Origin: Flavobacterium aquiphilum
Lineage (GTDB): Bacteria; Bacteroidota; Bacteroidia; Flavobacteriales; Flavobacteriaceae
Length of the DNA: 64,000 bases
Assembly (NCBI RefSeq): GCF_027111335.1
Contig: NZ_CP114288.1
Location: 310,001 to 374,000, forward strand
Reading direction: 5' to 3'
Each line of letters opens with the position of its first letter. Position 1 is the stretch's first letter. Both the position numbers and the translations under genes were made by a program. The notes under the pieces are model-generated. The model did not search any database, was not told where the DNA came from, and saw only the letters and a list, made by a program, of their open reading frames with translations. This document shows positions 47,129 through 56,093 of the stretch, piece after piece.

Positions 47129-47512
47129 ATGAACAATATTGCCTCAATTTTGATACTTGTTTTTTTAGCTATCACATTTTTACAGTCATCTCAGGATAAA
47201 TTATTCCACTGGAAAGACAATATCGATTGGTTAAAAGAGCATTTCTCTGAAACTCCTTTACGCAATCAAGTTCCATTAGCCTTGGTCAATGTATTGATTT
47301 TAGAATTGATTTCGGGTATTTTGTGCTCGGTAGGCGCAATAGAACTAGGAGTAAACAGTGGCAGAATATACGGTTTATATGGAGGTATTTTTTCCTGCAT
47401 TACACTGATCATGTTACTGTTTGGACAACGCTTGGCCAAAGATTATGACGGTGCAAGAACGATTGTACTCTATTTTATCCCATCGGTTATGGCTGTATAT
47501 TGGCTGAATTAA
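47129..47512 (+). CDS. DoxX-like four-helix membrane protein
   Basis: This 127-residue protein has four predicted membrane helices (about residues 3-21, 50-75, 80-105 and 108-125). The cytoplasmic-side stretch DKLFHWKDNIDWLKEHF after the first helix is typical of small DoxX-type proteins of Bacteroidota. DoxX members are linked to respiratory or redox envelope functions, but the role here is not known. It begins 5 bases after holB and is almost certainly cotranscribed with it. Confidence 0.75.
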   Translation: MNNIASILILVFLAITFLQSSQDKLFHWKDNIDWLKEHFSETPLRNQVPLALVNVLILELISGILCSVGAIELGVNSGRIYGLYGGIFSCITLIMLLFGQRLAKDYDGARTIVLYFIPSVMAVYWLN

Positions 47513-47580
47513 AAGGCCAATATCAATGACAATCACAAAACTTTAAACCTTTAAACCTTAAACAAGATTAAACTAATAAT

Positions 47581-48090
47581 ATGGTTGCTAAACACCCTTC
47601 TGAATCCTTAACAGTATTAACCGATTTGGTTTTACCGAGCGAAACCAATCCTTTGAATAACTTATTTGGAGGGGAATTATTGGCTAGAATGGATCGCGCC
47701 GCGAGTATCGCTGCCGGAAGGCATTCCCGTCGAATTGGTGTAACCGCATCAGTTAATCACGTGGCTTTTAACAAATCGATTCCATTGGGAAGTGTAGTTA
47801 TTATCGAAGCCAAAGTTTCCAGAGCTTTTAAAAGTTCAATGGAAATTTACCTAGATGTATGGGTTGAAGACCGCCAATCAGGAAACCGAACGAAAGCCAA
47901 TGAAGCGATTTATACATTTGTGGCCGTAGACGACACTGGCAGACCTGTGGATGTTCCACCACTAATACCAGAAACAGAATTGGAAAAACAACGCTATGAT
48001 GCTGCTTTGAGAAGAAAACAATTAAGTTTGGTTTTGGCTGGTAAAATGAATCCCCACGACGCCACCGAACTTAAAGCTTTATTTGCATAA
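47581..48090 (+). CDS. Acyl-CoA thioesterase, hotdog fold (YciA-like)
   Basis: This 169-residue single-hotdog protein has the family core NPLNNLFGGELLARMDRAASIAA, with the conserved N, GG and catalytic-site D. VTASVNHVAFNKSIPLGS and a C-terminal strand YTFVAVDDTGRPVDVPPLIP complete the fold. It hydrolyses acyl-CoA to free fatty acid and CoA, in the cytoplasm. It follows the DoxX-like gene at 68 bases and may be third in the holB unit. Confidence 0.88.
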   Translation: MVAKHPSESLTVLTDLVLPSETNPLNNLFGGELLARMDRAASIAAGRHSRRIGVTASVNHVAFNKSIPLGSVVIIEAKVSRAFKSSMEIYLDVWVEDRQSGNRTKANEAIYTFVAVDDTGRPVDVPPLIPETELEKQRYDAALRRKQLSLVLAGKMNPHDATELKALFA

Positions 48091-48182
48091 AAGACAAAAT
48101 TATCCTGCACAACAACAAATCCTATTTTTACTTAAAGATATAAACAATCTCGCCGGAGCCAAGAGGCACTAACAACAAATTC

Positions 48183-48213
48183 GATTTTTTACAGTAAATA
48201 TGCTGTAAAAATC
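48183..48213. terminator. Weak hairpin between convergent thioesterase and AraC genes
   Basis: GATTTTTTACAG (48183-48194) and CTGTAAAAATC (48203-48213) form an imperfect A/T-rich stem with an 8-base loop. No T-run follows outside the stem, so it is only a weak terminator candidate for the convergent genes on either side. Confidence 0.35.
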
Positions 48214-48279
48214 AAAACATAGCTTCAAGAGGGATTAAACCTAATGAGATTGAAATAAAATAGTCCGATAGCGAATGAC

Positions 48280-49107
48280 TTATTTATTTTGATTTTTTCT
48301 AAACTCGGATGGACTAATTCCTTTATGCTTTTTAAAAAACTTATTAAGATGGCTTACATCCGTCAGACCAAATTCGGCGGCAATTTCACTTAAGCGGTAC
48401 GAAGTGGACAACAAGCGGTTTTCAATCAACAGCACCTTATAATTATTGACGTATTGCTGCAAACTTTCACCCGTCTGTCTTTTAAAATATTCACTCATAT
48501 AATTTGGAGAGATATTAAAATATGCCGCAAATTTTTCAATTTTAAGAGTCTCAGGCGAATAAATATGCTGATGAACATAACCCAAAACAGACAAAGTCTG
48601 TATGGGACGATAATTTTCTGCTGTATGAATCAAGGCGATATTCCGGGCTGCAATAGTAATTATTGTGTTTAAGAGCTGTTGCAATACTTCTGCCTGATAC
48701 ACACCTTCTCTATTTTGCTCTCTCAGTAAAGCTTCCACCAATGCCCGTATTAACTGTTTGTCATCAACATTCTTTAGAATACAACCAGGCAGATGATCGT
48801 GATTATGAAAAATATATTCCAACTTTTGCAGCCATTCTTTTGATTGCGTTTTCAGATAACTTTCATTAAACCGAAGAAAGAAAAAACGTGTAGTCTCTTT
48901 TATCTCAAAACCATGTGTGTCTTGCGGAAAAAGCAAAAACAATTTATTGGGACTATAGTCCAAACTATGGCTATTAATTATTTGTATTCCTTTCCCTTCC
49001 AGAATATAAACCATTTCAAAATAAGTGTTCTTATGCTGCTGAACTATATAATTGTCAGCTTCAAGCAAACTGATTTCGAAAGGAGTATAAAGATTTTTGA
49101 TTTTCAT
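48280..49107 (-). CDS. AraC-family transcriptional regulator
   Basis: This 275-residue protein has an N-terminal cupin-like sensor (IVQQHKNTYFEMVYILEGKGIQIINSH) and a C-terminal AraC double helix-turn-helix: EKFAAYFNISPNYMSEYFKRQTG and LSEIAAEFGLTDVSHLNKFFKKHKGISPSEFRK. It is divergent from the DoxX and Tat-deacetylase genes with about 95 bases between the start codons, so it probably regulates them. The inducer is not evident. Confidence 0.9.
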   Translation of the reverse strand: MKIKNLYTPFEISLLEADNYIVQQHKNTYFEMVYILEGKGIQIINSHSLDYSPNKLFLLFPQDTHGFEIKETTRFFFLRFNESYLKTQSKEWLQKLEYIFHNHDHLPGCILKNVDDKQLIRALVEALLREQNREGVYQAEVLQQLLNTIITIAARNIALIHTAENYRPIQTLSVLGYVHQHIYSPETLKIEKFAAYFNISPNYMSEYFKRQTGESLQQYVNNYKVLLIENRLLSTSYRLSEIAAEFGLTDVSHLNKFFKKHKGISPSEFRKNQNK

Positions 49108-49202
49108 CTTATAAATATACCGATTAATCCAATAATTATACCGAAAGAGAAATAATTATCTGCTGAACTTTGCTTCATTACAAACAATTAAAACAAATAG
49201 TC

Positions 49203-49595
49203 ATGAACACAACCGTTTTTTTATTGCTCCGACTAGGAATTGCCATTAGCATGTTCGGCCACGGACTAGTCCGATTGCCAAAATTACAAACTTTCAGCCA
49301 ATGGATGATTGGCATTTTTGAAAAATCAATGCTCCCAAAAATAGTCGTCGTCCCTTTCAGCTACTTCTTACCAATAGCCGAATTGACCATAGGACTGCTA
49401 TTGTTCACGGGGTTGTTTACAAAACCGGCGCTTCTATTGGGAGGCATAATGATGCTTGCCTTACTTTTTGGCACATCCATGATCGAAAATTGGGAAGCAA
49501 TTCCGTCACAGTTACTACATCTTATTTTTTGTGCTATTTTATTACAATTCATAGATAGCAACATCTGGTCATTGGATAGTTTACTTGGAAAATAA
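49203..49595 (+). CDS. DoxX-family membrane protein
   Basis: This 130-residue protein (ATG at 49203, following the in-frame ATG at 49170, which would lengthen the leader) has four membrane helices and the DoxX-type pattern LLLRLGIAISMFGHGLVRLPKL. The conserved GHG and a Pro-rich second loop (VVPFSYFLPIAELTIGLLLFTGLF) fit this family. The deacetylase gene starts 13 bases downstream of its stop, and the AraC regulator is divergent upstream. Confidence 0.8.
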   Translation: MNTTVFLLLRLGIAISMFGHGLVRLPKLQTFSQWMIGIFEKSMLPKIVVVPFSYFLPIAELTIGLLLFTGLFTKPALLLGGIMMLALLFGTSMIENWEAIPSQLLHLIFCAILLQFIDSNIWSLDSLLGK

Positions 49596-49608
49596 AAACC
49601 ATATCCTC

Positions 49609-50553
49609 ATGAACACACGAAGAACATTTATCAAACAGATTGGAATGGCCAGCGCTGCAAGCTTAATGCCCGGTACCGATTTATTACTTTACCAAAATAC
49701 TGACCAAACAATGAAAACCCAATCAAAATGGGCAGACGGTTCCCGATTGGTTGTTTCCGTTTCCATGCAATTTGAATCAGGTGGCCAACCAGATAATGCC
49801 GAGAGCCCTTTTCCTAAAAACCTAGAAAAAGGATACAAAGATTTGCCCGCTAGAACCTGGTACGAATACGGATACAAAGAAGGAATCCCCAGAATGCTGG
49901 ACAATTGGGACGCCTTGGGTATCAAAGTTACCTCCCACATGGTAGGCACTGCAGTATTAAACAATCCTCAATTGGCAAAAGAAATAGTCGAAAGAGGACA
50001 TGAAGCAGCAGCACATGGCATGAGTTGGAGCCCGCAATACAACCTCTCATATGAAACCGAAAAAAAATTCATTCAAGACGGCGTTGATTCCATCAAAAAA
50101 ACAACCGGCACAACACCTGTGGGATATAACGCAAACTGGCTCCGAAGGGGGGAAAATACATTAAAAATACTATCTGAATTAGGCTTCAAATACCATATTG
50201 ACGATTTGAGTCGGGACGAACCTTTTATTATTCAGGTTAAAAACAAAGACTTTGCGGTTGTCCCGTACACTTTACGCAACAATGATATTCTTTTAATTGA
50301 AGGAAAAAATTTCTCTGCCGACCAGTTTTTCAACCAAGTAAAAATGGAATTTGACCAATTGTACACTGAAAGCGAATTCAGACGGAGACAGATGTCTCTC
50401 AGTTTTCACGACCGCATTGGTGGCACACCACAAATGGTTAAGGCAACCCATGATTTAATACGTTACTTCCAACAGCACAAAGGGGTCACTTTTAAAAGAA
50501 AAGATGAGATTGCCGAATTAACCCTTCAGGATAAAACCAGCATCAGGGAATAG
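49609..50553 (+). CDS. Tat-exported polysaccharide deacetylase (PuuE/allantoinase-like CE4)
   Basis: This 314-residue protein begins MNTRRTFIKQIGMASAASL, a twin-arginine signal with RRTFIK followed by a hydrophobic stretch. ATG 49609 is preferred over an upstream in-frame start at 49585 because the Tat motif then lies at the N-terminus. The body has CE4 features: VSVSMQFESGGQP (metal-binding Asp replaced by Met-Gln), GHEAAAHGMSW with the His-x-x-x-x-His type zinc ligands, GYNANWLRRGENTL, LSFHDRIGGTP. It resembles PuuE-like deacetylases rather than chitin deacetylases. The substrate is unknown. It is cotranscribed with DoxX. Confidence 0.8.
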   Translation: MNTRRTFIKQIGMASAASLMPGTDLLLYQNTDQTMKTQSKWADGSRLVVSVSMQFESGGQPDNAESPFPKNLEKGYKDLPARTWYEYGYKEGIPRMLDNWDALGIKVTSHMVGTAVLNNPQLAKEIVERGHEAAAHGMSWSPQYNLSYETEKKFIQDGVDSIKKTTGTTPVGYNANWLRRGENTLKILSELGFKYHIDDLSRDEPFIIQVKNKDFAVVPYTLRNNDILLIEGKNFSADQFFNQVKMEFDQLYTESEFRRRQMSLSFHDRIGGTPQMVKATHDLIRYFQQHKGVTFKRKDEIAELTLQDKTSIRE

Positions 50554-50680
50554 ACAATAGAAATGAATTTTATCAATATCAAATTTGCAGCATGCAAATA
50601 CCTCTACAAACAAAATTTGAGCTCAAACTATTGAACATTTAAGTCCGGTGCATCACATTGGTGTAGTTATAGGAAAAAGC

Positions 50681-50712
50681 AAAAATCCCGTTTCAAAATC
50701 TTTTGAAACGGG
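50681..50712 (-). terminator. Terminator of proC
   Basis: CCCGTTTCAAAA (50687-50698) pairs exactly with TTTTGAAACGGG (50701-50712) across a two-base loop. In the minus direction the stem is followed by a T-run (A-run 50681-50685). Confidence 0.85.
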
Positions 50713-50728
50713 AACTTATCCTCTTTTA

Positions 50729-51505
50729 TTATCCTTGAATTTGCTTAAGTGAAGTTTTGATTCCTTTGATTAAAGACGAACTAAATCCATGTAATTCCAT
50801 TTCGTTCAATCCAGCAATAGTACAACCTTTAGGCGTTGTTACACGGTCGATTAATTGCTCCGGATGTCCTTTTTCTTCAAGTAACATTTCGGCTGCTCCT
50901 TTTACCGTTTGTGCCGAAATTGCCAGTGCAGTTTGCCAATCAAAACCAATTTCGATTCCCGCCTGCATCGAAGCACGGATGTAACGTAAAGCAAAAGCAG
51001 TTCCACTAGCAGCAAGTACCGTTGCAGCATCCATTAATTTTTCATCAATAATTGGGGCTGTTCCAAGTCCCTGAAAAAGAGTAACAGTCTCCTGAGCATT
51101 GGCTTTATTCTTTTCATTAAAGGCGATACAAGTTGCCGAAGCTCCAAATTGCGCTGCAATATTTGGCATGATTCGCACAGCACTGTGATTGTCTCCTATT
51201 TTGTTTTGTAAATTTTCAATCGACAAACCACTTACCGCCGAAGCGATTACTTTGTTTGAAATCACAGGTAAAATCTCAGCCAAAACAGTATCAACCTGAT
51301 ATGGTTTAATAGTCAGTATAATGACATCTGCATCTTGTATATTGTACTTATTGTCAGTAGTTATGGTTACGCCCAAATCCTCTAAATGTGAGATTGGAGC
51401 TAAATTTCTTCTAGTCACCGTTACTTGATTGCCAGTCGTAAACTTTGCGATTCCAATTGCGACAGATGCTCCAAGGTTTCCTCCTCCTATAATGTGTACT
51501 TTCAT
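50729..51505 (-). CDS. proC: Pyrroline-5-carboxylate reductase
   Basis: This 258-residue NAD(P)H-dependent enzyme completes proline synthesis. The Rossmann nucleotide-binding GGGNLGASVAIGIAK lies near the N-terminus. Later come ADVIILTIKPYQ, MPNIAAQFGAS and the C-terminal ALRYIRASMQAGIEIGFD-like dimer helix with TPKGCTIAGLNEME. It starts 40 bases after mgtE on the same strand and is last in the rsmA-mgtE-proC run, ending at a strong terminator. Confidence 0.93.
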   Translation of the reverse strand: MKVHIIGGGNLGASVAIGIAKFTTGNQVTVTRRNLAPISHLEDLGVTITTDNKYNIQDADVIILTIKPYQVDTVLAEILPVISNKVIASAVSGLSIENLQNKIGDNHSAVRIMPNIAAQFGASATCIAFNEKNKANAQETVTLFQGLGTAPIIDEKLMDAATVLAASGTAFALRYIRASMQAGIEIGFDWQTALAISAQTVKGAAEMLLEEKGHPEQLIDRVTTPKGCTIAGLNEMELHGFSSSLIKGIKTSLKQIQG

Positions 51506-51545
51506 TTTTGTATTATGTTTTGTTTTTGGTTAACTTTAATAGACT

Positions 51546-52952
51546 TTATAACAACTTTCCTTTCAAGAAAAGCAAAGCTATCGAAAAATAAATAATCAAT
51601 CCTGTCACATCGACCAAGGTAGCTACAAATGGCGCAGATGATGTAGCTGGATCTAATTTTAATTTTTTTAATACAAACGGAATCATAGATCCTGAAAGTG
51701 TTCCCCATAGAACTATAAAAACCAAAGATACTGCAACGGTCATCGCTACAAAAAACCAATGCTCTCCATAGTCATGAAAATCTAATGTTTGCCAAATCAA
51801 GATTCGTATAAACCCCACAATTCCAAGAATTGAGCCTAATAAAAAACCCGAAGCTATCTCTTTTTTCATGACATACCACCAGTCGCGCAAAGTAAGTTCA
51901 TTTAAAGCCATTGCCCGTATAATCAAAGTTGCAGCTTGTGAACCAGAATTTCCTCCACTGGAAATAATTAACGGGATAAATAAAGTGAGAACTATCGCTT
52001 TGTCAATTTCACCTTCAAAAAAACCCATCGCCGAAGCCGTGAATAATTCTCCAAAAAAAAGCACCACGAGCCAAGTCGCCCTTTTTTTAACCATTTCGAA
52101 AAGTCGGGTTTGTACATAAGGCAAATCCAATGCTTCCAATCCCCCAAATTTCTGAATATCTTCGGTGTCTCTTTTTTCAATTTCATCTTTGATAACATCG
52201 ATGACATCATCAATCGTAATTCTACCAACCAAACGCCCCAATTCATCTACAACCGGAATAGCTTCCAAATCGTACTTTTCCATGATTCTGGCCACATCAA
52301 CATCAGGCGTATCAACACCAACAAAATGCAGTTTTTTGATATAAACTTCACTGATAGGCGTTCTTGTAGAGGTACTTAACAAATCTTTCAATGACAATCT
52401 TCCTTTCAAACGATCATCATCATCGACTACATAAATGGAGTGAACCCTTGAAACATTTTCGGCTTGAATCCTCATTTCTTTTACGCAAGTAAGAACGTTC
52501 CAGTTTTCATTCACTTTTACCAACTCCTTGTGCATGATTCCCCCAGCGGTATCCTCATCATAACGGAGCAAATCGACAATGCTCTTTGCATGCTCAACAT
52601 CCTGTAATTCGGATATTACTTCGGCTTTCTTCTCTTTAGAAAGCTCCCCAATAATATCTGCAGCGTCATTAGTATCAAGCTCATCAATCTCCTCAGCAAT
52701 CTCTTTTGCCGATAGTCGCTTTAATATGTTTTCCCTTAAATCATCTTCTAATTCAAGAAGGATTTCAGCAGTCTTTTCACTATCTAATACCTTAAAAATA
52801 TAAGTCGCTTCATCGATATCGACCTCGTCAAGAATTTCAGCAAAATCAGCGTGATGTATGTCGTTTAACAAAACTTCCAACTCGTGATTGTTTTTCGCTT
52901 GGATGAGTTGAGCTATTTCTTTGATAAGCTCTTTGCTAATTTTAAACTCCAT
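51546..52952 (-). CDS. mgtE: Magnesium transporter MgtE
   Basis: This 468-residue protein has the MgtE_N helical superfamily domain (residues about 25-130), two CBS domains (about 140-250), a connecting helix and five membrane helices in the last third. The pore motif [14 protein letters not shown] is present. The Mg2+-sensing cytosolic domain gates influx in this family. The start overlaps the last 11 bases of rsmA, indicating coupled translation. Confidence 0.95.
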   Translation of the reverse strand: MEFKISKELIKEIAQLIQAKNNHELEVLLNDIHHADFAEILDEVDIDEATYIFKVLDSEKTAEILLELEDDLRENILKRLSAKEIAEEIDELDTNDAADIIGELSKEKKAEVISELQDVEHAKSIVDLLRYDEDTAGGIMHKELVKVNENWNVLTCVKEMRIQAENVSRVHSIYVVDDDDRLKGRLSLKDLLSTSTRTPISEVYIKKLHFVGVDTPDVDVARIMEKYDLEAIPVVDELGRLVGRITIDDVIDVIKDEIEKRDTEDIQKFGGLEALDLPYVQTRLFEMVKKRATWLVVLFFGELFTASAMGFFEGEIDKAIVLTLFIPLIISSGGNSGSQAATLIIRAMALNELTLRDWWYVMKKEIASGFLLGSILGIVGFIRILIWQTLDFHDYGEHWFFVAMTVAVSLVFIVLWGTLSGSMIPFVLKKLKLDPATSSAPFVATLVDVTGLIIYFSIALLFLKGKLL

Positions 52953-53721
52953 CGGCTTCTATTTTTTGGGTCAATGCAATAAATTCTGTGTAATCTAATT
53001 GTTCGGGGCGAAGATTAAAAAGTTTGTCTTCTTTTAAATTATCGGACAAATTTAAGGTTTTTAAACTGTTTCGCAATGTCTTTCGTCGTTGTTGAAAAGC
53101 CGTTTTCACAACATTAAAAAACAATCTCTCACTACATGGCAAACTAAAATCTTCCTTCCGGCGCATCCTCATTACTCCTGATTTCACCTTTGGCGGTGGA
53201 TTGAACACATTTTCATCCACAGTAAACAAATATTCAACGTCGTAAAAAGCCTGAGCCAGAACCGATAAAATCCCATACGCTTTGGTTCCTTTCTTTTCGC
53301 AAATACGTTCAGCTACTTCTTTTTGGAACATTCCAGCAAACTCAGGAATTTGCGCTTTGTATTCTAAAACTTTGAAAACAATTTGCGTCGAAATATTATA
53401 TGGAAAATTACCAATTATCGCGAATTGTTTCCCTTTGAAAACTTCATTAATATCATATTTCAAAAAGTCCTTGGAAATAATTTTATCTTTCAGTTTTGGA
53501 TAATTCGCATCCAAATAGGCAACCGACTCGTCATCAATTTCAATAACGTAAGTATTGATGGGTTTGTCCAACATGTATTTTGTCAAAACTCCCATTCCCG
53601 GCCCTATCTCTAACACATCCTCATAACCAACAAGACTCAAAGTATCGGCGATGTCTTTGGCAATGCTTTCGTCTTTTAAAAAATGCTGTCCGAGGTGTTT
53701 TTTTGCTTTTACTTTTTCCAT
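52942..53721 (-). CDS. rsmA: 16S rRNA dimethyladenosine transferase
   Basis: This 259-residue KsgA enzyme dimethylates the two adjacent adenosines in helix 45 of 16S rRNA. Start at ATG 53721 ([17 protein letters not shown]); the in-frame extension to 53775 is not part of the family. SAM-binding motif I is [12 protein letters not shown], and the catalytic NFPYNIST is present. [18 protein letters not shown] follows. The gene is first in the run with mgtE and proC. Confidence 0.95.
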   Translation of the reverse strand: MEKVKAKKHLGQHFLKDESIAKDIADTLSLVGYEDVLEIGPGMGVLTKYMLDKPINTYVIEIDDESVAYLDANYPKLKDKIISKDFLKYDINEVFKGKQFAIIGNFPYNISTQIVFKVLEYKAQIPEFAGMFQKEVAERICEKKGTKAYGILSVLAQAFYDVEYLFTVDENVFNPPPKVKSGVMRMRRKEDFSLPCSERLFFNVVKTAFQQRRKTLRNSLKTLNLSDNLKEDKLFNLRPEQLDYTEFIALTQKIEADGV

Positions 53722-53827
53722 ATTATCATTGCGAGGCAATGTGCTTCTCGCTATATTTAGGGTTATTTCTCGCAAAGGCGCGAAAGCGCATAGGAAAAAT
53801 TTAATTTTAAATCAAAGGATTTTTATT

Positions 53828-54139
53828 TTAATGCTCTGAAATCACTTCCAATTCGGTTCTAAAAGTTAGCATTTTATCGCCAAACAATTTCACGCCTTCT
53901 TCCCTTAATTTTGGAGCGTCTTCCTCATAATATCTCACTAATGTTTCTTTACTGTCAGTTTCATATTGAACCGAATAAGTAACACCACCCATTTCTTCCT
54001 CAACCAAAACACGAACCATGCGCGCCGAAGAAAATTTTCCGCAAGCCAGCATTTCCGGGATGTGTTTGTGCTGCATCCAAATCATCCATTGATCATGAAC
54101 GCTTTCGTGTATGTTTGTGGTAACGTTGTATATTATCAT
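53828..54139 (-). CDS. DUF4286 family protein
   Basis: This 103-residue protein starts at ATG 54139 (MIIYNVTTNIHESVHDQWM); the longer in-frame version begins inside a dispersed repeat and is unlikely. It is a small alpha/beta (ferredoxin-like or ABM-like) protein with the family pattern WIWMQHKHIPEMLACG, ARMVRVLVEEEMGGVTYSVQY and LREEGVKLFGDKMLTFRTELEV. Function unknown; cytoplasmic. Its upstream region is the first arm of the CCCCC repeat. Confidence 0.85.
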   Translation of the reverse strand: MIIYNVTTNIHESVHDQWMIWMQHKHIPEMLACGKFSSARMVRVLVEEEMGGVTYSVQYETDSKETLVRYYEEDAPKLREEGVKLFGDKMLTFRTELEVISEH

Positions 54140-54143
54140 TTTT

Positions 54144-54243
54144 ATCCCCCTAACCCCCAAAGGGGGAACTCCTATTAGGGGTAAATAGGTTTTTAATTAA
54201 TTTTTCAATTCCTACAAATTCCCCCTTCGGGGGTTAGGGGGAT
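54144..54243. repeat. Inverted-repeat element with CCCCCTAACCCCC arms
   Basis: ATCCCCCTAACCCCC at 54144-54158 is matched in reverse by GGGGGTTAGGGGGAT ending at 54243, with inner AAAGGGGGAA/TTCCCCC segments and an AT-rich centre. The right arm runs into the stop codon of the TPR gene. The arms are strikingly G/C-rich against an AT-rich genome. This looks like a common dispersed palindromic repeat. Confidence 0.7.
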
Positions 54244-56021
54244 CATAAATTAGTGTCTCCCCTCAATTCCCTGAATTTTCTTCTGGCATCGACAAAATAA
54301 ATACTGTCCTGATGCCCGAAAATAATTTTCTCATACAATGCCTTGGCTTTGTCGGGTTGCTTTAATTGCTTATTGTAAATTTCTGCCGAAAAATATAAGG
54401 CTTCATCAATATAAATTCCATCACTGTGATGGTCGATTATATCTTGATATTGCGCCAAAGCCAAATTATAATCGTTTAACTTTTCATAAACTCTTCCTAA
54501 TCGTAACAAAGTCACCGCTTCGATCTCTTGCCCTTTAAAGCTTTTCAAAATCTTTTGAAACTGCACTATTGCTTCCTGATTTCGGTTTTGGTACAAAAGA
54601 TAATCACCTTTGGCAAACTCCTTCAAAGCAGTTTGACTCGAATCGGCCACAGTATTATCATTAATCAATAAAAAATACTCTAAAGCATCGTTGGCAATTA
54701 ACTGTGTATTGGCAGATTTTAATTCTTTGAACTGCTTCAGAGCCCATTCGAAATCGGTCTTAAAATAACTTGTTTTTGCCGACTTCAAACTTGCCTCATG
54801 CGACAACTCACTGTTTTGCAAATTTTCCTGAATCTGAGAATAATAAAGCAACGCCTGATTAAACTTTTCTTCAGAAAGTAAAATATCGGCCAGCTCCATT
54901 TTGCATCGAGCCTGGTCAAAAGGAGTCAGCTGCAAATCCATTGCCCGCTTTATAATCGCTTTACCTTCGGTAGGATTCTTCATTAAGAAACTCACAAAAT
55001 AAGCCTGTTTCAGCTGCAAAGATAAGGTAACTGGCGTAATACCGTATTGTTTTAGCAAAAGTTCAAATTGAGCATTGATAGCTGCGAAATCTTTCTCTTG
55101 TGCCTTATCCATTTTCATTTGCAACAAATAGGTATTGGCCTGAACAATCAATTCAACATCGGTAGTGTTTGCCAAGACATAATCCATTACTTCGGTAGCT
55201 ACCTCATTGTCGCTTTCTTCAATTGCCATTTGCCCTAAACTGATAATATTCGAAAGAGATTCCGGATTGCGTTTATAAATTGCTTTTTCCTGAACGAAAG
55301 CTTTCCCAAATTCTTTTTGTTGCATATAAAACCAACTCAAGAACTGATTCCAAAATACATCCTGACTTTTTTGAACCCTAAGAATCAATGCTTTTCGTAA
55401 GCTGTCATTGAAATTAGAATCGCCATCGGTTGACATAAACCGCGCCAATTGATTTTGAATCATCACCGAAGCTTGGGGATTTAAAACCGCTTCGTCCAAA
55501 AAATTGGCTATCATTTGATCCATATTCCCCAATTGCCCGTACAACAAAGCCGTTTGGTATTTAAAATCAAGTGTTGGAACCAATTGACTGGCCGTTTCAT
55601 ATGATTTTAAAGCATATTCGAGCAATACTTTTTTTTCAAAAGAATTGGCAACGCCGTAAACTTCATTTGGATTTTTGCGAATTCTTTCAATCGCATCATC
55701 GTAATACTTTTTGGCTTTGGTATCATTTTTCTGCAATTGAAAATTATACCCCAATTCGACCAAAAGAGGAGCTTGTTTGTACTTATTCAACCGCTCTTGA
55801 ATCTCTTTTTCGGCAGATTCAAATTGAAGCAATTGCTGCATACAGTCTATTTTTCGCTGAAAATAAAAAGGATTTGAAGGTAACCCATCTGATAATTCCT
55901 GGTAACTGACCAAAGCTTTCTCAAAATCCCCTTTGTCATAGTAATACTGCGCCAATTGTTCGTTTTGAGCGAAAATCGACATTGAGCAAAATAGGACAAT
56001 ATAGAGGAACAGGTTTTTCAT
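54243..56021 (-). CDS. Exported tetratricopeptide-repeat protein
   Basis: This 592-residue protein has a signal peptide (MKNLFLYIVLFCSMSIFAQ) and is then almost entirely alpha-helical TPR hairpins. Examples are AQYYYDKGDFEKALVSYQEL near the start, and repeated LGRVYEKLNDYNLALAQYQDI and EALYFSAEIYNKQLKQPDKA-type units near the end. It is a periplasmic or outer-membrane scaffold of unknown partner. It lies 72 bases downstream of serS on the same strand; its own function is not evident. Confidence 0.85.
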   Translation of the reverse strand: MKNLFLYIVLFCSMSIFAQNEQLAQYYYDKGDFEKALVSYQELSDGLPSNPFYFQRKIDCMQQLLQFESAEKEIQERLNKYKQAPLLVELGYNFQLQKNDTKAKKYYDDAIERIRKNPNEVYGVANSFEKKVLLEYALKSYETASQLVPTLDFKYQTALLYGQLGNMDQMIANFLDEAVLNPQASVMIQNQLARFMSTDGDSNFNDSLRKALILRVQKSQDVFWNQFLSWFYMQQKEFGKAFVQEKAIYKRNPESLSNIISLGQMAIEESDNEVATEVMDYVLANTTDVELIVQANTYLLQMKMDKAQEKDFAAINAQFELLLKQYGITPVTLSLQLKQAYFVSFLMKNPTEGKAIIKRAMDLQLTPFDQARCKMELADILLSEEKFNQALLYYSQIQENLQNSELSHEASLKSAKTSYFKTDFEWALKQFKELKSANTQLIANDALEYFLLINDNTVADSSQTALKEFAKGDYLLYQNRNQEAIVQFQKILKSFKGQEIEAVTLLRLGRVYEKLNDYNLALAQYQDIIDHHSDGIYIDEALYFSAEIYNKQLKQPDKAKALYEKIIFGHQDSIYFVDARRKFRELRGDTNL

Positions 56022-56093
56022 TTCCTTTTTTTAGTCGCAGTCGCAGTAAACAGTCACAGCTATCGAAACTGTGACTGGAAACTGAAAACTAAA

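Noticed and set aside
51502..51759. Minus-strand 85-codon frame overlapping the mgtE 3' end
   Set aside because: It overlaps the conserved membrane part of MgtE in another frame and has no domain; the MgtE frame is clearly the real one.
53722..53775. In-frame extension of rsmA upstream to 53775
   Set aside because: The family starts at the [14 protein letters not shown] segment; the added 18 residues have no family match.
54140..54160. Longer start of the DUF4286 gene
   Set aside because: The extra seven codons lie in the CCCCC dispersed repeat and are not part of the family.
56041..56093. AGTCACAG/CTGTGACT stem between serS and the TPR gene as a terminator
   Set aside because: The 8-bp stem has no T-run directly after it in the minus direction, and the short gap suggests cotranscription, so I left it out as a feature.
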